64,000 nt of DNA from Paracidovorax avenae (lineage in GTDB: Bacteria > Pseudomonadota > Gammaproteobacteria > Burkholderiales > Burkholderiaceae_C). The notes beneath the pieces are model-generated. The model had not been told where the DNA came from. It did no database searches and was given only the letters and a program-made list of their open reading frames with translations. Each line of letters opens with the position of its first letter. The stretch's first letter is position 1. The stretch is from positions 4,313,501-4,377,500 of the forward strand of contig NZ_CP156079.1 of NCBI RefSeq assembly GCF_040892545.1, in the 5' to 3' direction. Positions 45,130-56,154 of the stretch are shown here, one piece after another. The translations under genes were made by a program, and so were the position numbers.

Positions 45130-48100
45130 TCAATCGGCCTGCAGGGAAACGGAAGAAGTTGCGGCGCCGCGCTCGATGTCCTCGATCAGCCGCAGTTCCA
45201 CGAGCTGTGCCAGGTCGGCGATGCGCGGGGCCTTGAAGAAGGCCGCGGGGTGGATGTCCACGGCATAGGCCTTGCGCACGCGGGCCAGCAGGCGGATCGC
45301 CAGCAGGGAGTCACCGCCCAGCTCGAAGAGGTTGTCGTCGGCGCCGATGCCATCGATGCCCAGCGCCTCGGTCCACAGCGCCGCGAGGTTGTCCTCCAGC
45401 TCGCCCTCCGGCGCGCGGTAGGGCGTGGACAGCACCGGGCGGGGGTGCGCGGCGCCGCCGGAGGGAGCCGCTGGCGGCGGCGCGGCCTCCAGCGCATCCA
45501 CGAGCCCGTCCAGCGGGCGCAGGCGCTGCGCGAGCGGCGTGACCGACACCAGCGTCTGCGGCTGCAGCGGCCCGTTCACCACCCGGTCGAACACCTCCAT
45601 GCCCGTGCGCTCGTCCAGGCCCATGCCCTCGGGCACGTCCATGTCGGCACCGACGCCCACGTCGCGCCAGGCATCCCAGTTGACCGAGAACACCGGCCAC
45701 GGGCTGTCGCGCCGGCTGGCGGTGGCGAAGGCGTCGAGCCAGGCGTTGGCGGCCGCGTAGTCGCTGCGGCCCAGCCCCCCCACCCAGCTGGCGACGGACG
45801 AGCACAGCAGCACGAAATCCACCGGCTCGCCGCGCAGGGCGTCCACCATGGCCCGCGTGCCCTGCATCTTCGCGGCGAAGGCCGCCTCCACCTCGGCCCG
45901 CGTGCGGGTGGCCAGCATGCCGCCGCCCGGCTCCATCACGGCGTGCACCACGCCGTTCACGCCGCCGAAGCGCGCATGCACGGCCTGCAGCGTGCCCCGC
46001 CACTGCGCCGCATCGGTGACGTCGGCCGCCACGGCCATCCATTCGATGCCGTCCGCATCCATCGCCTGCAGCTGCACGAGCCTGCGGCGTTGCGCCGCGG
46101 GCAGGTCCGGCCGCGCGAGCAGGCCCTCCCAATCCCCGCGCGGCGGCAGCGGCGTGCGCCCCAGCAGCACCAGCCGCGCGCCGTGGCGCCGGCCCAGGTG
46201 CCGCGCCAGCGCGAGGCCGACGCTTCCCAGACCGCCCGTGATCAGCACCACGCTGCCTGCCCGCAGGCGCTGCGCGCAGGCAGCGGGCGCCGGAGCGGGC
46301 TCATAGGTCTTCACCCAGCGCTGCGCACCGCGCCAGGCCACGCAGAACTCGTCGGACGGGCGCGCCGGCTCGCCCGCGAGCGCGTCGGCCAGTTGCGCCT
46401 CGGCGGCGCTGCCGGCGTTAGGCACCAGCACATCCACCACGCGGCAGGCGATGCGCAGCATTTCCTGGCCCAGCACGCGCGCCAGGGCGGCCACGGTGGC
46501 CTTGCCGGGTTCCAGCGGTTCGATGCCGGCCACCTCCTCGGCACGGTCGATCACGGCAGTGAGCGACAGCGCTTCATCGCGCCCCGCATCCTCGCGGCCC
46601 TGGGCCAGGGCCAGGAGGCTGAAGTAGCCGCGCTCCCAGTCTTCCTCCAGCCCCCAGAAATGGAAGGCATGCGTCACCGGACCGAGCACTCGCCAGAGCG
46701 CTGCATGGTCGCCGCGCGCCTCCGGCCGCAGCCCGAAGCCGCCACCGCCGTCTTCCCTGAAACCTTCGGCCGCAGCCACCTGCACCACGCGCGCTCCGCG
46801 CTCCGCCAGGCGCTGCGCCAGGCGCTCTGCCAGCGGCAGTCCCGCACCGCCGAGCAGCAGCACCGTGTCTCCCGGGCCGGGCCCCGCGGCCTCCGGCGCC
46901 GCTTCGCTGCGCTGCCACGCGGGCAGGTAATAGAGTCCCTGCGGCCGCGGCGCGGGCGCATCGCCCTGCGTTCGGGGCGCGCCAGCCTCCACCCAGAAGC
47001 GCTGGCGCTGGAACGGATAGGTGGGCAGCGGCACATTCCGGCGGCGTGCGCCGTCGCGTGTGGCGGGCCAGTCGATCTCCACGCCCGCCGTCCACAGGCC
47101 GGCCAGGGCCTGGGCCAGTTGCTGCGCGTCGCGGTCCCGCTGCTGCGGATGGGCCAGGCTGGCCCAGATGCCGGCGGCCGTTGCCGCCTGCGCATGCCGC
47201 CGCGCGAGCCCCGCCATGGATTCGCCAGGCCCTGCCTCCAGCACCACGCGCCCCGGCTGCGCGAACACGGCGTCCAGTCCCTCGCGGAAGCGCACGGTAC
47301 CCCGCAGGTGCCGCCCCCAGTAGGCCGGGCTCATGGCCTCCTCGGCCGTGATCGGCCGGCCGGTGACGTTGGAAACGAAGGGAATGCGCGGCGCATGGCG
47401 CGGCACCGCGGCGATGCGCCGCTCCAGTTCCGCCACGATGGGCTCGACCATGCGCGAATGCATGGCCACGGCCACGTGCAGCCGGCGGGGCGCATGGCCC
47501 TGCGCGCGCAGCGCCTCTTCCGCCGCCTCGACCGCGGCGGGCGTGCCGGACAGCACGCAGAGCGCATCGCCGTTCACGGCGGCCAGGTCGCAGCCGAGGG
47601 ACAGCGACGGCGCGATCTCCGACTCGGGCAGCGGCACCGCCGTCATCGCGCCTTCGGGCAGGCCGGCCATGAGCCGGCTGCGCCAGATCACGATGCGCAT
47701 CGCATCCTCGGGCGCGAAGACGCCGGCCAGGCAGGCCGCGACATATTCGCCCAGGCTGTGGCCCAGCATCAGCGCGGGCCGCACGCCGCACGACATCCAC
47801 CACTGCGCGATCGCGTACTCCACCGCGAACAGCGCGGGCTGCAGCACCTCGACGCGCGCGAGTTGCCCGGCGGCCTCCGCTTCCCGGCCAGGCGCGGGGT
47901 GGATCAACGCCCGCAGGTCCATCCCGGTCTCCTGCCGCAGGACGGCGGCGCATGCATCCAGCGCCTGCCGGAACACCGCGCTGCGCCGGTCGAGCCCCTG
48001 CGCCATGCCGATGTGCTGAGCGCCGGAGCCGGGAAACAGGAACACCACCTCGGGCGCGGTGGCCGGCACGCGCCGGGGCTCGGGCAACGGAGCCTCCAGC

Positions 48101-49722
48101 CGCTGCGCCGCCAGGCCGGGCTCGTGCGCCGCCACGGCCGTGCGCCAGGCCCAGGCCCGGCGGCCGCACTGCAGCGTGTGCGCGGTATCCGCCAGCGCTT
48201 CCTGGGCCGCGCCGCGCAGGTGGGCGGCCATCTGCGCGCGGGATGCGTGCAGCGCGGCCTCGGTGCGCGCCGACAGCGGGAGCACCTCCCACCCGGGCTC
48301 AAGAATGCCCTCCGGCCCCTCCCTGCCCTGGCCTGCCTGATCGTCCACGGAACGGCCCGCGCGCGGCAGCGGCGGCGGTGCCTCTTCCAGCACCACGTGC
48401 ACGTTCGTGCCACCGATGCCGAACGAACTCACGCCCGCGCGGCGCGGGAAGGCGCCCCGGGGCCATGGGGCAGTTTCGGTATTGACGTAGAAGGGGCTGG
48501 ATGCGAAATCGATGCGCGGGTTCGGCTGCCGGCAGTGGAGGCTCGGCGGCAGCTGCGCGTGCTTCAGGGCCAGGGCGGCCTTGATGAGCCCCGCCACGCC
48601 CGCCGCCGCGTCCAGGTGGCCGATGTTGGTCTTCACGGAACCGACCGCGCAGAAGCCGCGCCTGTCCGTGTCCGCGCGGAATGCCTGCGTGAGCGCGGCC
48701 ATCTCGATCGGATCGCCCAGCGCCGTGCCCGTGCCGTGCGCCTCCACATAGCCGATGGTGTCGGCCGAGACGCCCGCGACGAGTTGCGCCGCGCGGATCA
48801 CCTCGGCCTGCCCGTCCACGCCGGGCGCGGTGAAGCCGACCTTGGCCGCACCGTCGTTGTTGGCCGCGCTGCCCTTGATGACAGCGTGCACCGTGTCGCC
48901 GTCGCGCAGCGCGTCCTCCAGCCGCTTGAGCGCGACCACGCCCACGCCGCTGCCGATCACCGTGCCCGCGGCATCGGCATCGAACGCGCGGCAGTGCCCG
49001 TCGGGCGACAGGATCGCACCGGCCTGGTAGCGGTAGCCGCCCTGCTGCAGCAGGTTCAGCCACACGCCGCCCGCCAGCGCCATGTCGCATTCGTGGCCCA
49101 GCAGCGACTGGCAGGCCATGTGCACGGCGACCAGCGATGTGGAGCAGGCCGTCTGCACGCTCACCGCCGGGCCGCGCAGGTCCAGCTTGTAGGCCACGCG
49201 GGCGCAGAGCGAGCTGGGCGCATTGGCGCCCATCAGGCCGAGCACGTCGGCGATGCCCGAACCCTCGTCCAGTCCGGCCGCGGGCAGCAGGTGGCGCATG
49301 AGGTACACGCCCGGCCCTTCGCCGCCGTACACGCCCACCTTGCCTTCCCAGCGCGCCGGATCGCAGCCGGCGTGCTCCAGACAGGCCCAGGCGCTTTCCA
49401 GGAACAGCCGCTGCTGCGGATCGAGCTGCTCGGCCTCGCGCGGCGTGAAGCCGAAGAACTCCGCGTCGAAGCGGTCGAACCCGTCGAGCGGCACGCCCGC
49501 CTTCACGTAGTCGGGATCGCGGCGCAGTGCCTCGGGCACGCCCAGGGCCTCGAGCTCCGCATCCGAGTAGGTCCTGACGGAGTCCAGGCCATCGCGGATG
49601 CGCTGCCAGAAGGTTTCGACATCCGGCGCGCCGGGAAACCGCCCCGCCATGCCGACGATCGCGATTTCCAGCCCGCTCGGTGCCTGCGAAGAGATCACGG
49701 GAGAGTCAATGGGCGCATTCAT
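45130..49722 (-). CDS. Type I polyketide synthase module KS-AT-KR-ACP
   Basis: 1,530 residues. Ketosynthase with active Cys in TACSTS (about 191), [10 protein letters not shown] and GHLDAAAG; acyltransferase with GHSLGEY (about 655); ketoreductase with GGLGSVG (about 1165) and catalytic Tyr in SDYAAAN (about 1322); acyl carrier with LGGDSLLA (about 1468). There is no dehydratase or enoylreductase motif. It should therefore add one two-carbon unit and stop at the beta-hydroxyl, giving a statine-like beta-hydroxy-gamma-amino acid built from the amino acid of the first NRPS module. The acyltransferase lacks the YASH-type methylmalonyl signature, so malonyl-CoA is expected. ATG overlaps the upstream stop by four bases. 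Confidence 0.94.
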   Translation of the reverse strand: MNAPIDSPVISSQAPSGLEIAIVGMAGRFPGAPDVETFWQRIRDGLDSVRTYSDAELEALGVPEALRRDPDYVKAGVPLDGFDRFDAEFFGFTPREAEQLDPQQRLFLESAWACLEHAGCDPARWEGKVGVYGGEGPGVYLMRHLLPAAGLDEGSGIADVLGLMGANAPSSLCARVAYKLDLRGPAVSVQTACSTSLVAVHMACQSLLGHECDMALAGGVWLNLLQQGGYRYQAGAILSPDGHCRAFDADAAGTVIGSGVGVVALKRLEDALRDGDTVHAVIKGSAANNDGAAKVGFTAPGVDGQAEVIRAAQLVAGVSADTIGYVEAHGTGTALGDPIEMAALTQAFRADTDRRGFCAVGSVKTNIGHLDAAAGVAGLIKAALALKHAQLPPSLHCRQPNPRIDFASSPFYVNTETAPWPRGAFPRRAGVSSFGIGGTNVHVVLEEAPPPLPRAGRSVDDQAGQGREGPEGILEPGWEVLPLSARTEAALHASRAQMAAHLRGAAQEALADTAHTLQCGRRAWAWRTAVAAHEPGLAAQRLEAPLPEPRRVPATAPEVVFLFPGSGAQHIGMAQGLDRRSAVFRQALDACAAVLRQETGMDLRALIHPAPGREAEAAGQLARVEVLQPALFAVEYAIAQWWMSCGVRPALMLGHSLGEYVAACLAGVFAPEDAMRIVIWRSRLMAGLPEGAMTAVPLPESEIAPSLSLGCDLAAVNGDALCVLSGTPAAVEAAEEALRAQGHAPRRLHVAVAMHSRMVEPIVAELERRIAAVPRHAPRIPFVSNVTGRPITAEEAMSPAYWGRHLRGTVRFREGLDAVFAQPGRVVLEAGPGESMAGLARRHAQAATAAGIWASLAHPQQRDRDAQQLAQALAGLWTAGVEIDWPATRDGARRRNVPLPTYPFQRQRFWVEAGAPRTQGDAPAPRPQGLYYLPAWQRSEAAPEAAGPGPGDTVLLLGGAGLPLAERLAQRLAERGARVVQVAAAEGFREDGGGGFGLRPEARGDHAALWRVLGPVTHAFHFWGLEEDWERGYFSLLALAQGREDAGRDEALSLTAVIDRAEEVAGIEPLEPGKATVAALARVLGQEMLRIACRVVDVLVPNAGSAAEAQLADALAGEPARPSDEFCVAWRGAQRWVKTYEPAPAPAACAQRLRAGSVVLITGGLGSVGLALARHLGRRHGARLVLLGRTPLPPRGDWEGLLARPDLPAAQRRRLVQLQAMDADGIEWMAVAADVTDAAQWRGTLQAVHARFGGVNGVVHAVMEPGGGMLATRTRAEVEAAFAAKMQGTRAMVDALRGEPVDFVLLCSSVASWVGGLGRSDYAAANAWLDAFATASRRDSPWPVFSVNWDAWRDVGVGADMDVPEGMGLDERTGMEVFDRVVNGPLQPQTLVSVTPLAQRLRPLDGLVDALEAAPPPAAPSGGAAHPRPVLSTPYRAPEGELEDNLAALWTEALGIDGIGADDNLFELGGDSLLAIRLLARVRKAYAVDIHPAAFFKAPRIADLAQLVELRLIEDIERGAATSSVSLQAD

Positions 49723-52700
49723 TCCCGGGCTCCTTGAAGATGGACGCGGCGCTGCAGCAGCGCGGCACGCTGCCGGCGCGCGCGGTCGTCAGCGGACTGC
49801 ACCGCAGCGGATGCACCGGACTGCGCCGGGCTGCCGTCTCCCGCGGCCTGGTCGATGCGGCGCGCGAGCGATTCCACCGTGGGGTGCTGGAACAGGTCCA
49901 CCAGCGCGAGCCGGCAGCCCCACTCGTCCTCCAGCCGGCGATGGGCACGCACCAGCAGCAGCGAGTGGCCGCCCAGGTCGAAGAAGTTGTCCTGCAGCCC
50001 CACCGACGGCACGCCCAGCAGCTCGCTCCACAGCGCCGCCAGCCGGTGCGCCGTGCTGCCCTGCGGCGCCGTGGCGCCGGAGCCGGTGCCTGTGTCCGTG
50101 CGCGCTGCAGGCGCGGGATCGGGCAGCGCGGCCCGGTCCACCTTGCCGTTGGCATTGAGCGGCAGAGCCTCCAGCACCACGATGGCCCGGGGCACCATGT
50201 AGCCGGGCAGCCGCTGTGCCAGTGCCGCACGCAGCGCCACGGCATCCCCCACTCCCGCCACGTAGGCGACCAGCGACTCGGCGCCCTCCGCGCCGCGCAC
50301 CACCGCCACCGCGTCCTTCACGCCGGCCTGCGCGCGCAGCGCCGATTCGATCTCGCCCAGCTCGATGCGCAGGCCACGCAGCTTCACCTGGTGGTCGATG
50401 CGCCCCAGGTACTCGATCTGTCCCTCGGCATTCCAGCGCACCCAGTCCCCGGTGCGGTACAGGCGCCCGCCCACCCCTCGCGGATCGGCCACGAAGCGCT
50501 CGGCCGTCAGCCCGGGCTGGCCCAGGTAGCCGCGCGCCAGCAGGGCTCCGCCGATGTAGAGCTCGCCGGCCACGCCCTGGGGCACCGGCTGCAGCTGCGC
50601 ATCGAGCACCCAGGCCTGCGTTTCGCTGATGGGCCGCCCGATGGGCACCGGCCCGGTCTCGTCCCGGCAGGTCCAGCGGGTGACGTGGATCGTCGTTTCC
50701 GTGGGCCCGTAGAGGTTCTGCAGCGTCGCGCCCGGCAGGCGGCGCAGGGCCTCGCGCTGCAGGGTCTCGGGCATCGCCTCGCCCCCGCAGATCACATGGC
50801 GCAGGCGGGTGCGGTGCTCGATGCCCGGATGGTCCAGGAAGGCCCGCAGCATCGATGGCACGAAGTTCAGCGTGGTGACCTGGTGGCGCTCGATCAGTTG
50901 CACGATGCGCTCCGGATCGCGGTGCGCCCCGGGCGGCGCCACCAGCAGGCGTGCGCCGGCCGTGAGCGGCCAGAAGATCTCCCAGCACGACACGTCGAAG
51001 CCGAAGGGCGCCTTGTGCAGCACCGTGTCCGACGCGGCCAGCCCGTAGGCGCCCTGCATCCAGGCCATGCAGGTGTGCAGCGCCGCGTGGCGCACGGCCA
51101 CGCCCTTGGGCCGCCCCGTGGAACCCGAGGTGTAGATGACATAGGCAAGCTGCTCGCCGTGCACCGCGATGCCGGGGTTCTCCGCATCGCCGGGCACTTC
51201 GTCCTGAAGGTCCTCCATGCCGATCACGCGCACGCCCGGCAGCGAGGGCACCTGCCCCTCCGTCGCCGCATGCGACAGCACCCAGGCCGCGCCGCTGTGC
51301 TCCAGCATGTCGCCCAGGCGCCCGGCCGGAAGCTCCGGATCCAGCGGCAGGTAGGCGCATCCCGCCTTCATCGCCGCCAGCATGCCCACGATCATCCCGA
51401 CCGAGCGCTGCATGCAGATGCCCACCAGCGACTGCGGCCGCAGCCCCTCGCGCAGCAGGTGGTGCGCCAGGCGGTTGGCGCGCGCGTTCAGTTCCCCATA
51501 GCCGATGGCTTCATCGCCGAACAGCAGCGCCGTGGACTGCGGCTGGCGCGCGGCATGCGCCTCCAGCTGCCGGAAGACCGGCACGGGCGCGCTCTCGCGG
51601 TGGTCGTTGCGGCTCCAGGCGTCCAGCTGCGCGCGCTCGGCGGGCGCAAGCCACTCCACCGCACTGGCCGGCTGGTCCGGGCCTTCGGCCATCGCCTGCA
51701 GCAAGGCCAGGAAATGGCCGGCCAGCCGCTCGATGGTGGCCGGCTCGAACAGTTCGGCCGCGTGGACCCAGGTGAGCGACAGCGCCCCGGTGCCGCGCTC
51801 GCGTGCCTCCAGCACCAGCTCGAACTGCGCCTGCGGCCCCTGCAGCGGCTCGGCCCGCACGTCCAGCCCCGGCACCGACTGCAGCAGCCGGTCGTCCTCC
51901 GCCAGGTGGTTGAGCATGACCTGGAACAGCGGGCTCGCGCCCGCGCTGCGCTCCGGCCGCAGTGCCTCCACCAGCCGGTCGAACGGCAGCTCCTGGTGGG
52001 CCTGCGCGCCGAGCACCAGTTCGCGCGCATCGCGCAGCACACCGAGCAGCGTGGCCTGGGGGCCCACGGTACCGGGCAGTACCAGGGTGTTCACGAAGAG
52101 GCCGACCAGCCCGTCCACGCCGGGCACGCCCCGCTGCGCCACCGCCGCGCCGACGCGCACGCGCGGCTGCCCCGTGTACCGGGACAGCAGCACCTGCAAG
52201 GCCGCCAGCAACACCATGAAGGATGTCGCACCCTCGCGCGCCTGCAGCGCGCGCAGGCCCTGCACCACCGCCGCCGGCACCTCGAAGGCATGGCGGTGGG
52301 CCGTGTAGGCAGCCCGCGGCGAGCGCGGATGGTCCGGCCGCACCTCGCAGGGCGTCGCGTGCCAATCGGCCAGCCGCTCCCGCCACCAGGCCCACTGCCG
52401 CTCGCCCTCGCCGGCCTCCAGCCGGCCGGCGGCCCAGGCCGCGTAATCGATGTACTGCAGCTGGGGCATGGCCCGCGCGGGGAGGCCCTGGCGGCGCGCG
52501 CCGTAGGCCTCCAGCCACTCGGCCACCCACAGCTGCATCGATGCGCCGTCCGAAAGAATGTGGTGCATCACCACGGCGAGCACATGCGTGCGCGCATCCA
52601 GGCTCAGCAGCGCCACGCGCCACGGCGGGCCCTGCAGCAGGTCGAACGGGCGGGACTGCAACGCATCCAGTCGCTCGCGCACGGCATCGTCGCGCTCCGA

Positions 52701-55067
52701 GCAGGCGGTGCGGCCGAGGTCCGCCGTCTCGGACGCGATCGCCAGCATGTCCTCCACGCGCTGGAACGGCACGCCATCCGGGCCTTCGCCGAACACGGTG
52801 CGCAGCGATGCCTGCCGCCGCGCGACGTCCTCCAGCGCGGCCTGCGCCGCCGCGGCATCGAGCTCACCGTCGATCCACAGCGCCGCACCCACGTGGTAGG
52901 CGGCATCCCCAGGTGCCAGTTTCCAGAGGAACCACTGGCGCGCCTGGGCATGCGACAGCGGCCGGTTCCCGGCGCGCAGGGACGGGGGCAGCGGTTCCAC
53001 GGCGCTCGCGACCGCACCGGCGTCGGCCGCCGGCCCCGCGGCCATGGCTGCGCGCAGGGCCTCCACGCACGCACCGAGCCGCGGATGGTCGAACAGCACG
53101 CGCGGCGCGAACGCCACGCCGAAGCGCTGCGCGATGCGCGCTGCCGCCTGGGTGGCCGCGAGCGAGTTGCCGCCCAGCACGAAGAAATGCGAGTTGCGGT
53201 CCAGCGCCTGCGGCGCCGCGGTGTGCAGCACGTCCTGCCAGATACCCGCCACCTCGGACTCGAGCGCATCCAGGGCGCCGCCGCCGGACGCGGCGGCCTC
53301 CTGCTGCCCGCCGCGCACGAAGCGCCCCCACTCGTAGATGGCGTAGGCATCGGCGCTGCGCTCCGACCACGCCGCGCGGCAGGCGCTGCGCTGCAGCTTG
53401 CCGCTGGTGGTCTTGGGCAGCGTGCCGGGCTGCAGCAGCAGCACGACCGACAGCGGCTCGCCCACCGCCTCGCTCACGGCCGCGCTCAGGGCCTCCACCA
53501 GCGCGTGCGGCGGCACCAGCTTCTGCATGCCGCGCGACACCTCCACCGCCGCGCCGATGCCCTCGGCCTGCGCTCCCTGCACCGGGAACACGGCCACGCG
53601 GCCCTTGCGCACTGCCTCCACCTCGGCCTCGATGGCCCGCTCCACGTCCTGCGGATAGACGTTGTGGCCGCGCAGGATGATCAGATCCTTGGTGCGCCCG
53701 GTCACGACCAGTTGCCCTTCATGCAGGAAGCCCAGGTCGCCCGTGCGCAGCCAGCGCCGGCCGCCGTGTTCCACGAAGGTGGAAGCCGTCGCCTCCGGCT
53801 GGCCCCAGTAGCCCGCCGCCACGCTGGGCCCGCTCGCCCAGACCTCCCCCACGCAGCCCGCATCGGCAGGAGCGAGCGAAGCCACGTCCATGATCTGCAC
53901 GGCATGCCCGCTCGCCGGCCCCCCGCAGCCCACGAGCAGCGGGCCCGTGCCCGCATCGCCGGGCTCCGCCGCGCCCACGGCCAGCGCCTGTGCAGAGAAT
54001 GCCCGCGCCCACAGGCCCTGCCCGGGCCGCACCCCGGTCACGTAGAGCGTCGCCTCGGCCAGGCCATAGCAGGCATGCACCGCGCCTGCGCGGAAACCGT
54101 GCGCCGCGAAGCGTTCGGCGAAGGCCGCCATGGTGTCGGCCCGCACGGGCTCCGCCCCGCTGTAAGCCACGCGCCAGTGCGACAGGTCCAGCCCCTGCGC
54201 CTGCGCCTCGCTGATGCGCTCCAGGCAGAGGCGGTAGGAAAAATCGGGCCCGCCGCTGACCGTGGCGCGGTGGCGCGACACCAGTTCCAGCCAGCGAGCG
54301 GGCCGCTCCAGGAAGTAGCGCGGCGACACCAGCACGAGCGATGCCCCGCAGTACAGCGGCTGCAGCAGCCCCCCGATCAGGCCCATGTCGTGGAACAGCG
54401 GCGCCCACGAGACGAAGCGGTCCTCCGGCCCCGTGGCCATGCCTTCCTGGATGGCCCGCTCGTTGGCCATCAGGTTGCCGTGCGTCACCATCACGCCCTT
54501 GGGATGCCCCGTGGAGCCGGACGTGTACTGCAGGAAGGCCAGGTCGTCGTCCGCCGGTTCGTGCGTGCGCCACGCGCCGGCGAGCGCCAGGTCCACCGCG
54601 TCGCCCGCGATCACTTCCAGGCCGGGGAAACCGGCGCGCACCATCGCCTCCCACTCCGTCGTGGTCAGTACGCAGGCCGCGCCGCAGTCCCGCGCGATGC
54701 CCTGCAGCCGCGCCAGGTGCTGGGGCCGCTGCGATTCGGGCGGGAACACCGGCACCGCGACGATGCCGCTGTGGAAGCACGCCAGCATGCTGGCGGCATA
54801 GTGCTCGTCGTTGTCCTGCAGCACGAGCGCGCGTTCGCCCGGGGCGAACCGCTGCTGCAGCCGCGCGCCCAGGGCGTGCACGCGGCGCGCGAACTCCGCA
54901 TAGGTCAGCGCCACTTCGCGCCGGCCGCCCTGCGGTTCGTCCACCACCGTCAGCCAGACAGCGTCCGGCCGCTCCCCGGCCAGCGTGCGCAGCCGCTCGA
55001 CGAAATTGCGCGGCGCCGCCGCCTCCGCATCCAGGGCCGCGGACAGTGCGAGATCCTTCGCGTTCAT
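49719..55067 (-). CDS. Loading enzyme FAAL-ACP fused to NRPS module C-A-PCP
   Basis: 1,782 residues that begin the assembly line. Residues about 1-590 are a fatty acyl-AMP ligase (LQYTSGSTGHPKGVMVTHGN, SWAPLFHDMGLIGG, HACYGLAEATL), followed by a carrier (LGGNSLAAT near 632), C (HHILSDG near 838), A ([10 protein letters not shown] near 1313) and PCP (GGHSLLL near 1702). So a free fatty acid is activated and joined to the first amino acid, giving a lipid tail. The adenylation pocket reads DVWNIGLIHK, between the Thr (DFWNIGMVHK) and Ser (DVWHLSLIDK) codes; I cannot name the residue with confidence. Its ATG overlaps the stop of the oxygenase gene by four bases, and its end overlaps the PKS start by four. 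Confidence 0.93.
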   Translation of the reverse strand: MNAKDLALSAALDAEAAAPRNFVERLRTLAGERPDAVWLTVVDEPQGGRREVALTYAEFARRVHALGARLQQRFAPGERALVLQDNDEHYAASMLACFHSGIVAVPVFPPESQRPQHLARLQGIARDCGAACVLTTTEWEAMVRAGFPGLEVIAGDAVDLALAGAWRTHEPADDDLAFLQYTSGSTGHPKGVMVTHGNLMANERAIQEGMATGPEDRFVSWAPLFHDMGLIGGLLQPLYCGASLVLVSPRYFLERPARWLELVSRHRATVSGGPDFSYRLCLERISEAQAQGLDLSHWRVAYSGAEPVRADTMAAFAERFAAHGFRAGAVHACYGLAEATLYVTGVRPGQGLWARAFSAQALAVGAAEPGDAGTGPLLVGCGGPASGHAVQIMDVASLAPADAGCVGEVWASGPSVAAGYWGQPEATASTFVEHGGRRWLRTGDLGFLHEGQLVVTGRTKDLIILRGHNVYPQDVERAIEAEVEAVRKGRVAVFPVQGAQAEGIGAAVEVSRGMQKLVPPHALVEALSAAVSEAVGEPLSVVLLLQPGTLPKTTSGKLQRSACRAAWSERSADAYAIYEWGRFVRGGQQEAAASGGGALDALESEVAGIWQDVLHTAAPQALDRNSHFFVLGGNSLAATQAAARIAQRFGVAFAPRVLFDHPRLGACVEALRAAMAAGPAADAGAVASAVEPLPPSLRAGNRPLSHAQARQWFLWKLAPGDAAYHVGAALWIDGELDAAAAQAALEDVARRQASLRTVFGEGPDGVPFQRVEDMLAIASETADLGRTACSERDDAVRERLDALQSRPFDLLQGPPWRVALLSLDARTHVLAVVMHHILSDGASMQLWVAEWLEAYGARRQGLPARAMPQLQYIDYAAWAAGRLEAGEGERQWAWWRERLADWHATPCEVRPDHPRSPRAAYTAHRHAFEVPAAVVQGLRALQAREGATSFMVLLAALQVLLSRYTGQPRVRVGAAVAQRGVPGVDGLVGLFVNTLVLPGTVGPQATLLGVLRDARELVLGAQAHQELPFDRLVEALRPERSAGASPLFQVMLNHLAEDDRLLQSVPGLDVRAEPLQGPQAQFELVLEARERGTGALSLTWVHAAELFEPATIERLAGHFLALLQAMAEGPDQPASAVEWLAPAERAQLDAWSRNDHRESAPVPVFRQLEAHAARQPQSTALLFGDEAIGYGELNARANRLAHHLLREGLRPQSLVGICMQRSVGMIVGMLAAMKAGCAYLPLDPELPAGRLGDMLEHSGAAWVLSHAATEGQVPSLPGVRVIGMEDLQDEVPGDAENPGIAVHGEQLAYVIYTSGSTGRPKGVAVRHAALHTCMAWMQGAYGLAASDTVLHKAPFGFDVSCWEIFWPLTAGARLLVAPPGAHRDPERIVQLIERHQVTTLNFVPSMLRAFLDHPGIEHRTRLRHVICGGEAMPETLQREALRRLPGATLQNLYGPTETTIHVTRWTCRDETGPVPIGRPISETQAWVLDAQLQPVPQGVAGELYIGGALLARGYLGQPGLTAERFVADPRGVGGRLYRTGDWVRWNAEGQIEYLGRIDHQVKLRGLRIELGEIESALRAQAGVKDAVAVVRGAEGAESLVAYVAGVGDAVALRAALAQRLPGYMVPRAIVVLEALPLNANGKVDRAALPDPAPAARTDTGTGSGATAPQGSTAHRLAALWSELLGVPSVGLQDNFFDLGGHSLLLVRAHRRLEDEWGCRLALVDLFQHPTVESLARRIDQAAGDGSPAQSGASAAVQSADDRARRQRAALLQRRVHLQGARE

Positions 55068-56056
55068 GCGCCCGCTCCCAGGTTGCCGTGGGGCCGTGCC
55101 ATGGCCACCACCACCTTGCGCGGCCCCTTGAAGGGCGCGCGCGCATGGGCCGCCAGCATGTTGTCCAGCATCACCACGTCGCCCTTCTCCCAGGGGAAGG
55201 ACACGGTCTCTGCGTCCAGCACCGCGCACACCTCGTCCATCAGTGCATCGGGCATGGGCGATCCATCGGCGAAGAAGGTATTGCGCGGCACGTTGTCGAT
55301 GCCCAGCACCTCCTCCAGCACCTCGCGCTCTTCCGCGTCACGCGCGGAGATATGGAACAGGTGGGCCTGGTTGAACCACACGGTCTCGCCCGTAACGGGG
55401 TGGACCTCGATGCCCTGGCACAGCTGCCGCGTGCGCAGCCCGCCGTCGTCCTTCCACTCCCACGCGATGCCCGCTTTCGCGCAGAACGCCTCCACCGCAT
55501 CGCGGCGGTCCGTGTTGAACACCTTCTGCCAGGGCACGTCCATCTCGCCGAAATTGCGCACGTACAGCACGCCGGGCTCGAAGAGGCGGCGGATGCGCTC
55601 CGGCATGCGCCGATAAATCGCCCGGCTGTCCGCGATCGGCGTCTCGCCCCCTTCCGGTGCCGCCGTCACGCAGTGGAACCAGATGCGCATGGGCCACTCG
55701 CGGGTGTAGGCCTGCTCGTTGTGCAGCGGAATGGTCTGGTGCGCGGGATACTCCGTGGAGGTATAGACACCGGCCCCGGTGGAGGCCTCCACGGCCGAGC
55801 GCGGCGTCGAGGCGAACTCGTACTTCAGCAGCGGATCGCCGAAGGCCGCCGCGAACTGCTGGAAGGTCTCTACGGCCGGCACGTCGAAACCGCGCAGCAG
55901 CACCCCGCCCACGGCCGGCAGCGCCTCCTCGATGCGCGGACGCAGGCGGCCGAAGGCATCGAGCAACCCCTCCCCGGGCCGGTTCGGCGTGATCAGCAGG
56001 GGCAGTTCGGACCCTTCGGGCGCCTGGCGCCTGAATTGCATCGGCATTTCATTCAT
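55064..56056 (-). CDS. TauD/SyrP-family Fe(II)/2-oxoglutarate oxygenase, probable aspartyl beta-hydroxylase
   Basis: 330 residues of the TauD/TfdA family. The iron triad is visible as His-x-Glu in IPLHNEQAY (about residues 107-112) and the distal His in DNMLAAHAR, with the oxoglutarate-binding Arg in GPRKVVVAM. Stand-alone oxygenases of this type in siderophore clusters (SyrP-like) hydroxylate aspartate bound to its carrier. The terminal NRPS module here has an Asp-type pocket, which supports that reaction. An AGGAG ribosome site precedes the ATG at 56056. Its stop overlaps the FAAL-NRPS start by four bases. It lies 98 bp after the thioesterase gene in the same unit. Confidence 0.9.
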   Translation of the reverse strand: MNEMPMQFRRQAPEGSELPLLITPNRPGEGLLDAFGRLRPRIEEALPAVGGVLLRGFDVPAVETFQQFAAAFGDPLLKYEFASTPRSAVEASTGAGVYTSTEYPAHQTIPLHNEQAYTREWPMRIWFHCVTAAPEGGETPIADSRAIYRRMPERIRRLFEPGVLYVRNFGEMDVPWQKVFNTDRRDAVEAFCAKAGIAWEWKDDGGLRTRQLCQGIEVHPVTGETVWFNQAHLFHISARDAEEREVLEEVLGIDNVPRNTFFADGSPMPDALMDEVCAVLDAETVSFPWEKGDVVMLDNMLAAHARAPFKGPRKVVVAMARPHGNLGAGA

Positions 56057-56154
56057 GTGGAACTCCTCGTGCGCGCAAAGGCGCTGCCAGCCCGCGGCGC
56101 CAGCGGCAGCGCGGGAAACCAGAAAAGGAAGCAGGAAAAAAAGGGTGGCCGCGG

